This document shows positions 38,101 to 46,890 of a stretch of DNA of 64,000 nucleotides, one piece after another. The DNA is from Salegentibacter salarius (lineage in GTDB: Bacteria; Bacteroidota; Bacteroidia; Flavobacteriales; Flavobacteriaceae). The notes beneath the pieces were generated by a model. It was not told where the DNA came from. It saw only the letters and a list, made by a program, of their open reading frames with translations, and did no database searches. The stretch covers positions 1 through 64,000 of the forward strand of contig NZ_FVZF01000002.1 of assembly GCF_900168265.1 (NCBI RefSeq), written 5' to 3'. Positions within the stretch are counted from its first letter, which is position 1; each line of letters opens with the position of its first letter. The position numbers and the translations under genes are program-made.

Positions 38101-39890
38101 TTGAGGAAGCAGAAGCTGGATCTTTTGATAACTTAACATTCTGCTCTACTGATACTAACCAGGATCTATACAATTTCCTTAGTACAGACGCTACCCAAGG
38201 AGGTACATTCTCTATAGATGGAGAAGAACTTGAAAATGGTATTTTCACTACTTCTATGATGGAGATAGAAACATATACTGTAACATATACTGTAGATGAT
38301 TCTATTGATTGCGTTGAAGGAGAAGATTCCGCCACATTTGATATCGAAATTATACAGGGAGCTAATGCTGGTAGCGACAATAGTACTACTTTATGCAACC
38401 AGGATATTCTTAACGGCATGTTTGAAGGTTCTGAAGCTTTGGTTAGAGAATTTTATCTAGATCTTTTGGATGAGGGTGTTTCACGAGAAGGAACATTCAA
38501 TCCTAGCTTACAAGAATTTATTGATGAGTACGATAGTGGTAATCAAATTGGAACTTTCACAACTACTTATACCGTAGTAGAAGGAGTATGTTCTGATTCC
38601 GTAGAACTTTCACTCACTGTAGTAGAATCAGTACCAGCTGAAGTTGGCGAAATCGCAGATCAAACACTTTGTTCTAGTGATGAAGATTTAAATCTTTATG
38701 ATCTAATTACCTCTGGTAATGAAGATGGTACTTTTGAAGGTTATGAAGACGGAATCTTTAGCCCATCTATGATGGACGCTGGAACCTATGAAATCACTTA
38801 TACTGTAAACGAGGATACTCCTTGTGTAGAAGGTGAAGCAAGTACTACTTTCACTATTGAAGTGCAACAAGGTGCTAACGCCGGTGAAGATATGGCTGTA
38901 ACAGTTTGTAGTAACGACGGTCAACAAGATCTTTACGATTTAATTTCTGCAGATGCAGATATGGATGGTGAGTTCACTTTAGATGGTGAAGTTATTGAAG
39001 ACGGTATTATGGATCCTTCAGCTTTTGAAGCTGGAACCTACGAAGTTATTTATACAGTTACTGCCGGAGAAGACGATGAATGTGGTGGCGATGATACAGC
39101 TACAATCACAATAACACTTGGTGAAGCTCCAGAAGCTCCAACAACTGGTGAAGCCATTGCATTCTGTGCTATAGACGGTGCAACTGCAGCTTTACTTGAC
39201 GCTGAAGGAACTAACTTAACCTGGTATTCTGACGCTGACCTATCTATGATGGTTAGCGAGGAAGACCTATTGGTAAATGGTGAATACTACGTAACTCAAT
39301 CTGCAGATAACGGATGCGAATCTGAAGCCGCAATGATTATGGTTAATATCGTAGATTCTCCTGCACCAACTATCAGTTCAGATTATGAATTATGTGCATT
39401 TGATAATCCAACACTAGCAGATCTTACTGCCGAAATCAACGAAACTGGTGAAGTAACCTGGTACGAATCAGCAGATAGTATGACCGCGTTAAGCAACAAT
39501 GCTATGTTAACTGATGCAACTACTTACTACGCTACACTTATTTCAGATAACGGTTGCGAAAGTTCAGAAAGATTAGCTGTTACAGTTACTCTAGAAGACT
39601 GCGCATTACTATTCCCAGAAGCGATTACGCCAAACGGAGATGGCAGAAATGATAGGCTAGTTATAGAAAATATTGAAAGCGAATATCCAAACTACAACAT
39701 TACAATCTTTAACAGATGGGGTAATGCAGTGTACAAAGGTAACGCCTCTACTCCTACCTGGGATGGAACTTCTAACCAATCCGGTAGTCGGGGAGACGAT
39801 GTACTACCTGTAGGTGTATATTTCTATGTGGTAGACTTTAACGACGGAAGCACAGAGCCTCGTCAGGGTAAAGTATACTTGAACAGATAA
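35130..39890 (+). CDS. Large acidic repeat adhesin with type IX (CHU_C) sorting domain
   Basis: 1586 residues, very rich in D, E, T, G and poor in K/R. The signal peptide is about 1-30 (SFGQ end). Three N-terminal Ig-like units (about 31-295) come first. From about 302 to 1330 two module types alternate. Type A (about 80 residues; FPSxxxIRKYYLNLL, GTFxP, GLGDFTTTYT) appears at about 302, 560, 730, 906 (diverged) and 1086. Type B (about 85; DAGE...LCS...DLYxxL...GTYxITYTV...C) appears at about 385, 639, 815, 995, 1171 and 1251. Two Ig-like WY units and a gliding-associated CHU_C domain (FPEAITPNGDGRNDRLVIEN ... WDGTSNQSG) end the protein. Secreted by T9SS and probably surface-attached. Confidence 0.92.
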   Translation: MQNFTFGRKGTNWFLFAFLLLIGTLPSFGQDCATVTDEDSGESGNQQTFCYLSTVEDIDRTGTNTAIYETADTANDTQPIASDELLTDGTTYFVGSTTEDCDRVAVDVTVNSVNTPDNSLYPGQNSFTLSPCVSSDFSVGDLESLFTADAGANYSIEAYTSEFGDEVATGNLVSGESYFVGQVSSTQGECPSPRAAVGYDPTNAPTPVAQAAQTFCEGATVADLVAAGTEDNTQAIRWYRSATSNSPLANDVELINGEDYYASQIVNDRNDPFPPCETAPEDRAAVTVELVEGPDAGEDASGEVCETNVQETFPSENAIENFYLNLLEDGVPRDGTFSPGISQMASQYQNDADGLGDFTTTYTIGEDNCQDSVELTISVVPAEDAEAGDDFSESYCIDQNEDIDLLSFLSDDAIETGEFSAPFENGVFNPSEEGAGTYTITYSVNEGNSCVNGSDEATFTLEVNEVNVENITINIDPSEVEGMNETQALQELSSRFGPYFDGIPDFDAFDPELETAFAGLDPENPEGTYQTSYSGNSCEILNFTVIIAEEVDPVPPGEPTGTVCETDVQATFPSNDEVRKYYIALLPSGTPTNGSFNPNIDQIVENYQADEDGLGDFTTTYTVNGESFDLTITVVDNADAGENGTATLNEDDEPVDLFDYLEGTPMDGGTWSNGEGIFDPSTDEEGTFTYTVTLGSCEDTATVTVTVEEETDPTDPTDPECPSDGDIITGEVCITDVQETFPSVDEIRKYYLNLLDSEVARNGTFDPTPAEIADIYQDDEDGLGDFTTTYTLDNEDCEASVQLTVRVIDTVPADAGEIDDQELCSNEGMIDLSEYLEGPEAVEGGTFTGEGVTDNMFDSSIGSNEEGYNITYTVSEENEACVEGEDSTTFTISINDAPNAGPDVNETYCITEVEDILENPQDAIAWFNELIEGEDIDQDGDFDPAIENLALQVIAYVSNPEEPSATFETTYSVSNENCEDSAIISITINNVEEAEAGSFDNLTFCSTDTNQDLYNFLSTDATQGGTFSIDGEELENGIFTTSMMEIETYTVTYTVDDSIDCVEGEDSATFDIEIIQGANAGSDNSTTLCNQDILNGMFEGSEALVREFYLDLLDEGVSREGTFNPSLQEFIDEYDSGNQIGTFTTTYTVVEGVCSDSVELSLTVVESVPAEVGEIADQTLCSSDEDLNLYDLITSGNEDGTFEGYEDGIFSPSMMDAGTYEITYTVNEDTPCVEGEASTTFTIEVQQGANAGEDMAVTVCSNDGQQDLYDLISADADMDGEFTLDGEVIEDGIMDPSAFEAGTYEVIYTVTAGEDDECGGDDTATITITLGEAPEAPTTGEAIAFCAIDGATAALLDAEGTNLTWYSDADLSMMVSEEDLLVNGEYYVTQSADNGCESEAAMIMVNIVDSPAPTISSDYELCAFDNPTLADLTAEINETGEVTWYESADSMTALSNNAMLTDATTYYATLISDNGCESSERLAVTVTLEDCALLFPEAITPNGDGRNDRLVIENIESEYPNYNITIFNRWGNAVYKGNASTPTWDGTSNQSGSRGDDVLPVGVYFYVVDFNDGSTEPRQGKVYLNR

Positions 39891-39916
39891 TATAAAAGGA
39901 TAAACATTAGAAAGAA

Positions 39917-40858
39917 ATGAAAAAAACAATCACAAAATATTTAATATTCGCTGGCATTATCCTTTTCTCATTAAAGGGGATGGCTCAGCAAGACCCCCTG
40001 TTCACTCAGTATATGTATAATATGAGTGTAATAAACCCAGCTTACGCTACCGATGATCCAGGTATGCTAAACCTGGGGGGTATTTACAGATCTCAATGGC
40101 AAAATGTTGACGGTGCTCCAAGCACCGCCAACTTCTTTGCCCACACTCCAATTAGTGAAAGAGTAGAACTTGGTTTAACCGTAGTTCACGATGAAATAGG
40201 TGGTATTGTAAAAGAAAACAATATTACTGCCGATTTCGCTTATGTGATCCCAACGGGTGGAGAAAGCAAAATCTCTTTTGGTCTTAAAGGTGGTCTTACC
40301 ACTTTTGATGCAAGCCTTTCTGGTTTACAGGTAAACGACCCTACAGATCCGGCTTTGGAAAATGTAAACGAAGTTTTCCCGGTATTTGGAGTTGGTGCTT
40401 TTTGGTTTGGAGATAACTACTATTTAGGTGCTTCTGCTCCTAACTTGTTTACTTCAAAATACATTGAAAACGAACAAGAGATTGCAGCATTAGGTGAAGA
40501 GGAAATTCACTACTATTTAACTGGTGGATACGTTTTTCAACTTAATTCAGATCTTAAATTGAAGCCTGCTTTTATGGCAAGAGGTGTTCAAGGTGCTCCG
40601 TTAGCAGTAGATGTTACTGCAAACGTTTTGTTGTACGATAGGTTAGAAGCCGGTGTTGGTTACAGATTTAATGAAACCATCACAGGACTTGTAAACTTCA
40701 AGATCACTCCTTCACTACGTGTAGGATACGCTTACGATCACTTTACTTCAGAATTCGCTAATTACAATTTAGGTGGAACTCACGAGGTAATGTTGTTGTT
40801 TGATCTTGACCTGTTTGGTCTTACCAAAGGATATGACAAATCACCTAGATTCTTCTAA
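39917..40858 (+). CDS. PorP/SprF-family type IX secretion outer-membrane protein
   Basis: 313 residues with a signal peptide (ending GMAQ). QDPLFTQYMYNMSVINPAYA is the hallmark of PorP/SprF, and the rest is a 14-strand-type barrel, ending in LFDLDLFGLTKGYDKSPRFF. In Flavobacterium johnsoniae SprF is needed for surface display of the adhesin SprB, and SprF-like genes sit next to the adhesin gene they serve. Here it follows the adhesin by 26 nt, so it probably serves it. Confidence 0.93.
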   Translation: MKKTITKYLIFAGIILFSLKGMAQQDPLFTQYMYNMSVINPAYATDDPGMLNLGGIYRSQWQNVDGAPSTANFFAHTPISERVELGLTVVHDEIGGIVKENNITADFAYVIPTGGESKISFGLKGGLTTFDASLSGLQVNDPTDPALENVNEVFPVFGVGAFWFGDNYYLGASAPNLFTSKYIENEQEIAALGEEEIHYYLTGGYVFQLNSDLKLKPAFMARGVQGAPLAVDVTANVLLYDRLEAGVGYRFNETITGLVNFKITPSLRVGYAYDHFTSEFANYNLGGTHEVMLLFDLDLFGLTKGYDKSPRFF

Positions 40859-40870
40859 AAAACGAATAAT

Positions 40871-42532
40871 ATGAAAAATTTATATAGTACCCTTTTTATT
40901 CTTTTTATAGGTCTTGCCGCTTTTGGGCAAAGCGCCGAAATAAAGAAGGCAGATAAATTGTTTGTTCAAAGAGCATACATAGACGCTGCAGAAGCTTATG
41001 AAAATGTAGTAGATAAGAATCAGCAGGTTTTACAAAATCTAGGAGATGCTTATTTCTACACCAATCAAATGGAAAGTGCTGCGGAAGTTTACCGCACACT
41101 TTTCCTTAGACACGAGGAGAATGCAGCACCTGAATATCAGTTTCGTTTTGCACATTCTTTGCGCGCTATAGGAAACCAGGATGAAGCTAACGAGTATATG
41201 AGTGATTATACTGGTGAAGATGTAAACTACGAGGATTTTGCACGTAAATTAGATACTGTGGTGCCTCACGTTTATACCACTGAGCAAATCATGAATAACA
41301 GTGCTTCAGCTGATTTTGGTATTGCTTTTTACGGAGATCGAATTGCTTTTGCTTCAACTAGAAATCAGGAGCGTCCGGTTTATCCTTGGAACAAAAAGCC
41401 AACACTAGATCTTTATACTGCTGAAATGTCTGAAGATGGTGAACTAAGTGATATCGTATTATTTTCAGATAAAATTAATACCGATGAGCACGAGAGTTCT
41501 GCAACTTTTAGCCAGGATGGCCAGGTAATGTATTTTGACCGTAACAGTGAAAACAGAGTGAAGAACGAAGAAGGAATTAGAGTTGCCCATATTAAAATCT
41601 TCCGTGCAGAAATGGTAGATGGTGAATGGAGTAATATCGAAGCTCTTCCTTTTACTAGCGATGAATTTTCTACTGAACACCCAAGCTTAAGTGCAGATGG
41701 AAGCAAACTTTATTTTGCCAGCGACATGCCAGGTTCTGAAGGTTCTTTTGATATCTATGTTGTAGATGTAAACGAAGACGGAACTTACGGGGAACCAGAA
41801 AATCTTGGTACTGGAATTAACACTCCACACCGTGAGCAATTCCCTTACATTAGTGAAGCAGGAGTACTTTACTTCGCTTCAGATGGACACCAGGGATTTG
41901 GTAACTTAGATGTATTTAGAGCTGAAGGAGATTTCAACGAAGCTCAAAATCTTGGTAATACTGTAAACAGTGGTCACGATGATTTCGCTTTTGTAATAGA
42001 CGAAGAAAACCAAAAAGGATACCTTGCTTCTAACCGAAGAGGTTCAGATAACCTTTATGTATTTACCAGAGAAGATTATGTTCCTCCAGTTGTTGAGTTT
42101 GACGACAGAGAGACAAACCTTGAAACCGGTAGACAACAATTAAAAGATGTTGGAAATATTTACTTCGCCTTCGATAAATCTACCATCAAAGAGGAGTCTA
42201 AACCAACACTTGATAAAGTTGTAAATATCATGAACAAGTATCCTGAGCTTCTAATTGAAATTGGCTCTCACGCCGATGCAAGAGGTTCAGATAAATATAA
42301 TATGGCACTTTCTGAGAGACGTGCAGCTTCTACTTTAGAGTATCTTGTTGAAAACGGTATAGACCGCAGCAGATTAACTTCTAAAGGTTATGGAGAAAGC
42401 ATGCCGCTTAATGACTGTACTCAACCTACAGGTTGTACTACAGAACAGTATGCTAAGAACAGACGTAGTGAATTCACCATTATGAATAATGAAGACACTA
42501 TGGATTCTAACGAAATGGAAGATGAAGAATAG
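40871..42532 (+). CDS. TPR-PD40-OmpA envelope protein
   Basis: 553 residues. A signal peptide (about 1-20) leads into TPR-type helices (about 25-110). PD40-like beta-propeller repeats follow (ASTRNQERPVYPW, SADGSKLYFASDMPGSEGSF, FASDGHQGFGNLDVFRAE). The C-terminal OmpA domain (about 430-540) has IYFAFDKSTIKEESKPTLDK and SHADARGSDKYNMALSERRA, the peptidoglycan-binding signature. It starts 12 nt after the PorP/SprF gene. This trio (adhesin, SprF, OmpA) is standard in Flavobacteriia, and this protein probably anchors the T9SS-associated complex to the wall. It is followed by a terminator. Confidence 0.93.
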   Translation: MKNLYSTLFILFIGLAAFGQSAEIKKADKLFVQRAYIDAAEAYENVVDKNQQVLQNLGDAYFYTNQMESAAEVYRTLFLRHEENAAPEYQFRFAHSLRAIGNQDEANEYMSDYTGEDVNYEDFARKLDTVVPHVYTTEQIMNNSASADFGIAFYGDRIAFASTRNQERPVYPWNKKPTLDLYTAEMSEDGELSDIVLFSDKINTDEHESSATFSQDGQVMYFDRNSENRVKNEEGIRVAHIKIFRAEMVDGEWSNIEALPFTSDEFSTEHPSLSADGSKLYFASDMPGSEGSFDIYVVDVNEDGTYGEPENLGTGINTPHREQFPYISEAGVLYFASDGHQGFGNLDVFRAEGDFNEAQNLGNTVNSGHDDFAFVIDEENQKGYLASNRRGSDNLYVFTREDYVPPVVEFDDRETNLETGRQQLKDVGNIYFAFDKSTIKEESKPTLDKVVNIMNKYPELLIEIGSHADARGSDKYNMALSERRAASTLEYLVENGIDRSRLTSKGYGESMPLNDCTQPTGCTTEQYAKNRRSEFTIMNNEDTMDSNEMEDEE

Positions 42533-42573
42533 ATCTTTCATGGGTTAGCTACTAACTAACCAACCAAAATGTG

Positions 42574-42604
42574 AAAAGCCCCGGAAATTTCCGGGGCTTT
42601 TTTA
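42574..42604 (+). terminator. Terminator of the adhesin-sprF-ompA operon
   Basis: AAAAGCCCCGGAAA (42574-42587) and TTTCCGGGGCTTTT (from 42588) form a perfect 22-bp palindrome core (agccccggaaa/tttccggggct) with T-run to 42604. It can act on both strands and also faces the convergent DUF4136 gene. Confidence 0.9.
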
Positions 42605-42651
42605 TTGCAAAAGTTTCAATAAGTTGAATTTAGAAAAAGCAACTACATAAA

Positions 42652-43173
42652 TTATTTTTTTGGAGGGTAACCTTCTAAAGCTTTCTGCACAATTTCATCA
42701 AACATCGCCCTACGTTCTTCAGGCGAAGCATTAGGATTAAATTTAGTTTCCACAATAGCCTGCCATATTAAAGAATCTTCAGCAACATCTATAAAGTCTA
42801 TTGTTACTTCAAGAATTATAGAATTATTCTCAATAGGAATTCCTCCGGAAACTCCTACTCCCCCACCTCTACCTCCTCCGCCAACTCCAATGCCAATACT
42901 GCTTCGGTTTTGATCCATAAACTCTCTGGAATACGCGTTTACAAAGACACCAGGCTCCTCCGAAGTTGAAAAGCCTTTACTTTCCATTCCATTTTTTAAA
43001 CTGGCAATAAGCCGGGTTTCATCTAACTGGGATAATCCAGATTGAAAATCGGGGAAAAGCTGGTAGGTTTTATAATTATTAAAGCTAACCGTATCATCAT
43101 AATCATATACAGCTTTTGGCGCATTGCAAGAGGAAAGCAGTACACAAACAAAAAGTAATTTTATTAGTTTCAT
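42652..43173 (-). CDS. DUF4136-like lipoprotein
   Basis: 173 residues from the ATG at 43173 (MKLIKLLFVCVLLSSC), which gives a clean lipobox (Cys16). A longer in-frame start (43275) would put about 34 non-signal residues in front. The mature part has VSFNNYKTYQLFPDF and a glycine-rich patch (IGVGGGGRGGGVGVSG). The C-terminus has SLIWQAIVETKFNPNASPEE. This fits the DUF4136 family of periplasmic lipoproteins with no known function. Confidence 0.8.
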   Translation of the reverse strand: MKLIKLLFVCVLLSSCNAPKAVYDYDDTVSFNNYKTYQLFPDFQSGLSQLDETRLIASLKNGMESKGFSTSEEPGVFVNAYSREFMDQNRSSIGIGVGGGGRGGGVGVSGGIPIENNSIILEVTIDFIDVAEDSLIWQAIVETKFNPNASPEERRAMFDEIVQKALEGYPPKK

Positions 43174-43197
43174 GAGATTAAATTTTAAATTTTTTAC

Positions 43198-43233
43198 AAA
43201 AAAAAGCAGCGAAGAAATACATCCACGCTGCTT
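43198..43233 (-). terminator. Terminator after obgE
   Basis: On the minus strand, 43233-43226 (aagcagcg) pairs with 43211-43204 (cgctgctt) across a 14-nt loop, followed by eight U (A43198-A43205). It lies about 90 nt after the obgE stop, between it and the DUF4136 gene. Confidence 0.75.
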
Positions 43234-43322
43234 AAATTTAATCAAAAACCGTTCAGGAATTCTAAAGATTAACAAAAACCTCTATATACAATCAAGCCTT
43301 TTAATAAGGAAAATTGAAGTAT

Positions 43323-44330
43323 CTACGAAGATTCTTTATTTAGCATTTCCCACAACCTGTCCTTTAATTCGGTTAATCCTTGCTGTGCTACTGATGAAAT
43401 AAAAAGGTAAGGAGCACCTAAATTTTTATCTAATTCATGTTTCATTTCCAACTTTAATTCAGCATCTAACATATCGCTTTTAGAAATAGCAATAAGTCTG
43501 TCCTTATCCAGCATTTCAGGATTATATCTGCGCAATTCATCCAGTAAGATTTCATATTGTTCAGAAATATTAGGAGCATCTGCAGGGATCAAGAACAAAA
43601 GGGTAGAGTTTCTTTCAATATGTCTTAAAAACCTATGACCAATTCCTCTTCCTTCCGCAGCGCCTTCAATAATTCCCGGAATATCGGCAACTACAAAAGT
43701 TTTAAAATCACGATATTCTACAATACCTAAATTAGGTTTCAACGTAGTAAACTCATAATCGGCTATCTTAGGTTTTGCAGCGGTAATTACCGACAACAAA
43801 GTAGACTTTCCGGCATTAGGAAAACCAACCAGACCAACATCGGCCAAAATTTTTAGTTCCAGAGTAATATCTACTTCTGTACCGTCAATCCCGGGCTGAG
43901 AATAACGCGGTGTTTGGTTTGTAGAACTTTTAAAATGCCAGTTTCCACGGCCACCCATTCCACCTTCGGCAACGAGATATTCTTTGCCGTCTTCGGTGAT
44001 TTCGTGAATAATCTTTTGGGTTTCGGTATCTCTAATTACCGTTCCCAGTGGTACTTCAATATATTCATCAGAACCTTCTGCACCGCTACTGCGTTGCTTA
44101 CTTCCATTCCCGCCGTGTTCAGCACGAATATGTCTTTTAAACTTTAAATGATAAAGTGTCCAAAGGTTTTTGTTCCCTTTCACAATCACATGGCCACCAC
44201 GACCACCATCACCACCATCGGGCCCCCCTTTCGCGACGTATTTTTCGCGGTGTAGGTGAGAAGAACCACTACCTCCTTTACCGGAAGCTACGTGTATCTT
44301 TACATAATCAACAAAATTCCCTTCAGTCAT
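43323..44330 (-). CDS. obgE: GTPase ObgE/CgtA
   Basis: Ribosome-associated GTPase needed for large-subunit maturation and growth control. It has 335 residues. The glycine-rich Obg domain (about 1-158; [16 protein letters not shown]) precedes the G domain with [12 protein letters not shown] (G1), [16 protein letters not shown] (G3) and SKSDML (G4). The C-terminal extension is short. It is followed by the terminator at 43198-43233. Confidence 0.97.
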   Translation of the reverse strand: MTEGNFVDYVKIHVASGKGGSGSSHLHREKYVAKGGPDGGDGGRGGHVIVKGNKNLWTLYHLKFKRHIRAEHGGNGSKQRSSGAEGSDEYIEVPLGTVIRDTETQKIIHEITEDGKEYLVAEGGMGGRGNWHFKSSTNQTPRYSQPGIDGTEVDITLELKILADVGLVGFPNAGKSTLLSVITAAKPKIADYEFTTLKPNLGIVEYRDFKTFVVADIPGIIEGAAEGRGIGHRFLRHIERNSTLLFLIPADAPNISEQYEILLDELRRYNPEMLDKDRLIAISKSDMLDAELKLEMKHELDKNLGAPYLFISSVAQQGLTELKDRLWEMLNKESS

Positions 44331-44445
44331 ATTTTCAAAAATTTAATCTACCCCTGGAGAAACCCAGGAGGTATAAATCGCAATCCATTCTATCTTAATA
44401 ACAAGCCCTTGGATTAATTAATCCAGTTGATCTCGTAATAAGTGA

Positions 44446-45024
44446 TTAAGCTTGTAGCTTATCTATTACAGCACTTAGGCGTTGGGTAATTTCTTCGATA
44501 GAACCTACTCCATCTACCCCGTAATACTTGTCTTGTTTTTTGTAATATTCTTTAAGAACTGCAGTTTCGTTGTAATAAACTTTGATCCTGTTTCGTATTA
44601 CCGATTCATCAGCATCGTCTTTTCTTCCAGAAGTTTTTCCTCTTTCTAAAAGTCTATCTACCAAAATCTCATCATCAACCTCTAAAGCGATCATCGCGGT
44701 AACTTCGGTATTCTTTAACTTTAATAATTCAGCTAAAGCATCGGCCTGGGCAGCAGTTCTTGGAAAACCATCAAAAATAAATCCTTTAGCGCCTTCGTTT
44801 TTATCAACTTCAGCGTTCAACATTTTTATGGTGACCTCATCAGGAACTAACTGACCTTTATCCATATAAGATTTAGCATTCAGGCCTAATTCGGTTTTAT
44901 TCTTAATGTTATTTCTAAACACATCTCCAGTAGAGATATGAATTAGCTGATATTTTTCTTTTAAGATGTCTGCCTGAGTTCCTTTGCCGGCGCCAGGAGG
45001 GCCAAACAAAACCAAATTTGTCAT
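44446..45024 (-). CDS. adk: Adenylate kinase
   Basis: Interconverts ATP + AMP and 2 ADP. It has 192 residues, a short-lid type, with GPPGAGKGTQ (P-loop), the NMP site GDVFRNNIKNKTELG, GFPRTAAQADALA, and LLERGKTSGRKDDADESVIR. The lid lacks the four zinc Cys. It follows hpt by 6 nt. It is not in the spc cluster as in many bacteria. Confidence 0.97.
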   Translation of the reverse strand: MTNLVLFGPPGAGKGTQADILKEKYQLIHISTGDVFRNNIKNKTELGLNAKSYMDKGQLVPDEVTIKMLNAEVDKNEGAKGFIFDGFPRTAAQADALAELLKLKNTEVTAMIALEVDDEILVDRLLERGKTSGRKDDADESVIRNRIKVYYNETAVLKEYYKKQDKYYGVDGVGSIEEITQRLSAVIDKLQA

Positions 45025-45030
45025 GTTTTT

Positions 45031-45558
45031 TTATTTAAGTTTATAGACTTGTGTAAGGTTACGTCCCAAACCGTCATAATCCAATCCGTAACCCACAATA
45101 AATTTATTAGGAATCTCCATTCCTCTATATTTAATATTGAATTCTTTTTTATAAGCTTCAGGTTTGTAAAACAAAGTCGCTACTTCGTAATTAGCCACCT
45201 CTTCCTTTAAAAGAATTTTATTGATTTCTTCTAAAGTATTGCCGGTATCTACAATATCCTCCAGCAAAATTACTTTTCGGCCTCTCAAAGACTGGTTCAA
45301 ACCCAAAAGTGTTTTTACGTTTCCGGTAGTTCGCGTGCCCTCATAAGAACCAAGTTTTACGAAACTAACCTCGCAATCTCCAGAAAATCTTTTTATCACT
45401 TCAGTGGCAAACATAAAAGAGCCGTTAAGTACGCCTAAAAAAATAGGATTTGCATCCATATAATCTTCGTTAAGCTTTTGGGCTACTTTGTCTATGGCCA
45501 CGTTGATCTCTTCCTCTGAAATGTAGGGCTCAAATTCTAAATCGTGTAGTTTTATCAA
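45031..45558 (-). CDS. hpt: Hypoxanthine phosphoribosyltransferase
   Basis: Salvages hypoxanthine (and possibly guanine) with PRPP to IMP/GMP. It has 175 residues with the PRPP loop VILLEDIVDTGNTLEEI, the pyrophosphate-binding LNGSFMFATEVIKRF, and a C-terminal purine-binding KFIVGYGLDYDGLGRNL. First gene of the hpt-adk pair, divergent from purK, so purine salvage and synthesis genes share a control region. Confidence 0.96.
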   Translation of the reverse strand: MIKLHDLEFEPYISEEEINVAIDKVAQKLNEDYMDANPIFLGVLNGSFMFATEVIKRFSGDCEVSFVKLGSYEGTRTTGNVKTLLGLNQSLRGRKVILLEDIVDTGNTLEEINKILLKEEVANYEVATLFYKPEAYKKEFNIKYRGMEIPNKFIVGYGLDYDGLGRNLTQVYKLK

Positions 45559-45578
45559 ATCTGAAAAATTTTAAAGAG

Positions 45579-45606
45579 CAAAGATAAGGATTCTTAACAA
45601 CCCAAA
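45579..45606 (-). promoter_or_regulatory. Candidate promoter of hpt-adk
   Basis: On the minus strand TTTG (45606-45603), 16 nt, then TATCTTTG (45586-45579). The spacer is one base short of the usual range. Transcript would start about 20 nt before the hpt ATG. Confidence 0.45.
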
Positions 45607-45652
45607 CTGCCAGATTTCCATAAGAATAATAGCACAACTTGACCTAAAAATT

Positions 45653-45660
45653 TATTTTTG
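45653..45660 (+). promoter_or_regulatory. Candidate -7 element of purK (TATTTTTG)
   Basis: A perfect TAnnTTTG ends 16 nt before the purK ATG (45677). The nearest TTG (45639-45641) is only 11 nt upstream, so the -33 side is weak. Confidence 0.4.
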
Positions 45661-45676
45661 CTGAAACTTTTACGGT

Positions 45677-46837
45677 ATGATCAATTATTTTTCTTCAAAC
45701 TTTAAATTAGGAATACTTGGCGGCGGGCAGTTAGGCAAAATGATGCTCTACGAAACTCGTAAATACGATATTCAAACTAATGTTTTGGAGCCAAATCCTG
45801 AAGCACCCTGTAAAATTGCCTGCGATTATTTTGAAACCGGTGATCTTATGGATTTTGATACCGTAGTTAACTTCGGAAGAAAAGTTGACGTGCTCACTTT
45901 TGAAATTGAAGGAGTAAATATTGAAGCTTTAAAGCAATTAGCGCAGGAAGGCATTAAAACCTATCCCTCGGCTGAGACTTTAGAAAAAATACAGAATAAA
46001 GGAATTCAGAAAAATTTCTATAAAAAACATCAAATCCCAACCGCTGATTTTGAAATTTTTTCATCGAAGCAAAATTTAATTTCCGCTTTAGAAAACAGCA
46101 AAATTAGTTTCCCTTTTGTTTGGAAAAGCACCACCGGCGGTTATGATGGGAAAGGTGTTTCTGTTGTAAAAGACAAAGAAGCATTAAACGATCTTGCAGA
46201 CGCTGAATGTATTGCTGAAAACCTTGTTCCTTTTAAAAATGAATTGGCGGTAATCGTTGCTAGATCGGCTTCAGGGGAAGTAAAAACCTATCCCGTAGTA
46301 GAAATGGAATTTCATCCTACGGCAAACCAGGTAGAATATGTGATCTGCCCGGCAAGAATTGAAGATTCCGTAGCACAAAAAGCCAGGGAACTGGCGGTTA
46401 AGGTTTCCGAAGCATTTGAGCATGTAGGCTTACTGGCGGTAGAAATGTTTCAGACAGAAAATGATGAAATACTGGTAAACGAAGTTGCACCAAGACCTCA
46501 CAACAGTGGGCATTACAGTATTGAAGCAAGCTACACTAACCAGTTTGAACAACATATTCGCGCTATTCTAGATCTTCCGCTGGGAATAACCGATAGTAAA
46601 GTCGGCGGAATTATGGTAAATTTAGTGGGCGATGCCTCCCACGAAGGGGAAGTGGTTTACGAGAATATTGAAAAAATAATGAAGATGCCCGGCGTGACGC
46701 CTCATATTTACGGTAAAAAAATTACCCGTCCATTCAGAAAAATGGGTCACGTAACCATTGTTAACAAAGACCTGGCTGAAGCGAGAAAAATAGCCGAAGA
46801 GGTTAAGAATTCAATTAAAGTTATTTCTAAAAAATAA
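45677..46837 (+). CDS. purK: 5-(carboxyamino)imidazole ribonucleotide synthase
   Basis: ATP-grasp enzyme that converts AIR and bicarbonate to N5-CAIR in de novo purine synthesis. It has 386 residues. The N-terminal fold is KLGILGGGQLGKMMLYETRK, then the ATP-grasp domain with FVWKSTTGGYDGKGVSVVKD and EMFQTENDEILVNEVAPRPH (metal-binding E and N), and NSGHYSIEASYTNQFEQHIR. It is paired with purE just downstream. Confidence 0.97.
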   Translation: MINYFSSNFKLGILGGGQLGKMMLYETRKYDIQTNVLEPNPEAPCKIACDYFETGDLMDFDTVVNFGRKVDVLTFEIEGVNIEALKQLAQEGIKTYPSAETLEKIQNKGIQKNFYKKHQIPTADFEIFSSKQNLISALENSKISFPFVWKSTTGGYDGKGVSVVKDKEALNDLADAECIAENLVPFKNELAVIVARSASGEVKTYPVVEMEFHPTANQVEYVICPARIEDSVAQKARELAVKVSEAFEHVGLLAVEMFQTENDEILVNEVAPRPHNSGHYSIEASYTNQFEQHIRAILDLPLGITDSKVGGIMVNLVGDASHEGEVVYENIEKIMKMPGVTPHIYGKKITRPFRKMGHVTIVNKDLAEARKIAEEVKNSIKVISKK

Positions 46838-46840
46838 TAT

Positions 46841-46873
46841 ATACCTCACAGGTTTTGAAAACCTGTGAGGTAT
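46841..46873. repeat. 16-bp perfect inverted repeat between purK and purE
   Basis: 46841-46856 and 46858-46873 are exact reverse complements around one central G (core acctcacaggttttg...). It has no T-tract on the plus strand. The sequence (acctcacaggt...acctgtgaggt) resembles intergenic palindromes I recall as widespread in Bacteroidota genomes. It may fold in the purK-purE mRNA. Confidence 0.6.
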
Positions 46874-46890
46874 TCATAACCATAAAAATT

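Noticed and set aside
36000-39100. Repeated DNA segments in the adhesin as a possible CRISPR or satellite
   Set aside because: The repeats are diverged coding modules of about 80 codons in one open frame, not short identical direct repeats with spacers.
44156-44398. ORF with a run of histidines opposite obgE
   Set aside because: It is the antisense reading of the glycine codons of the Obg domain, not a metal-binding gene.
44410-44425. Perfect 16-bp AT-rich palindrome (tggattaattaatcca) between adk and obgE
   Set aside because: No T-tract and no known operator match; an AT-rich palindrome of this size could be chance.
46855-46890. Upstream ATG start for purE
   Set aside because: It lies inside the 33-nt palindrome and adds residues absent from PurE.
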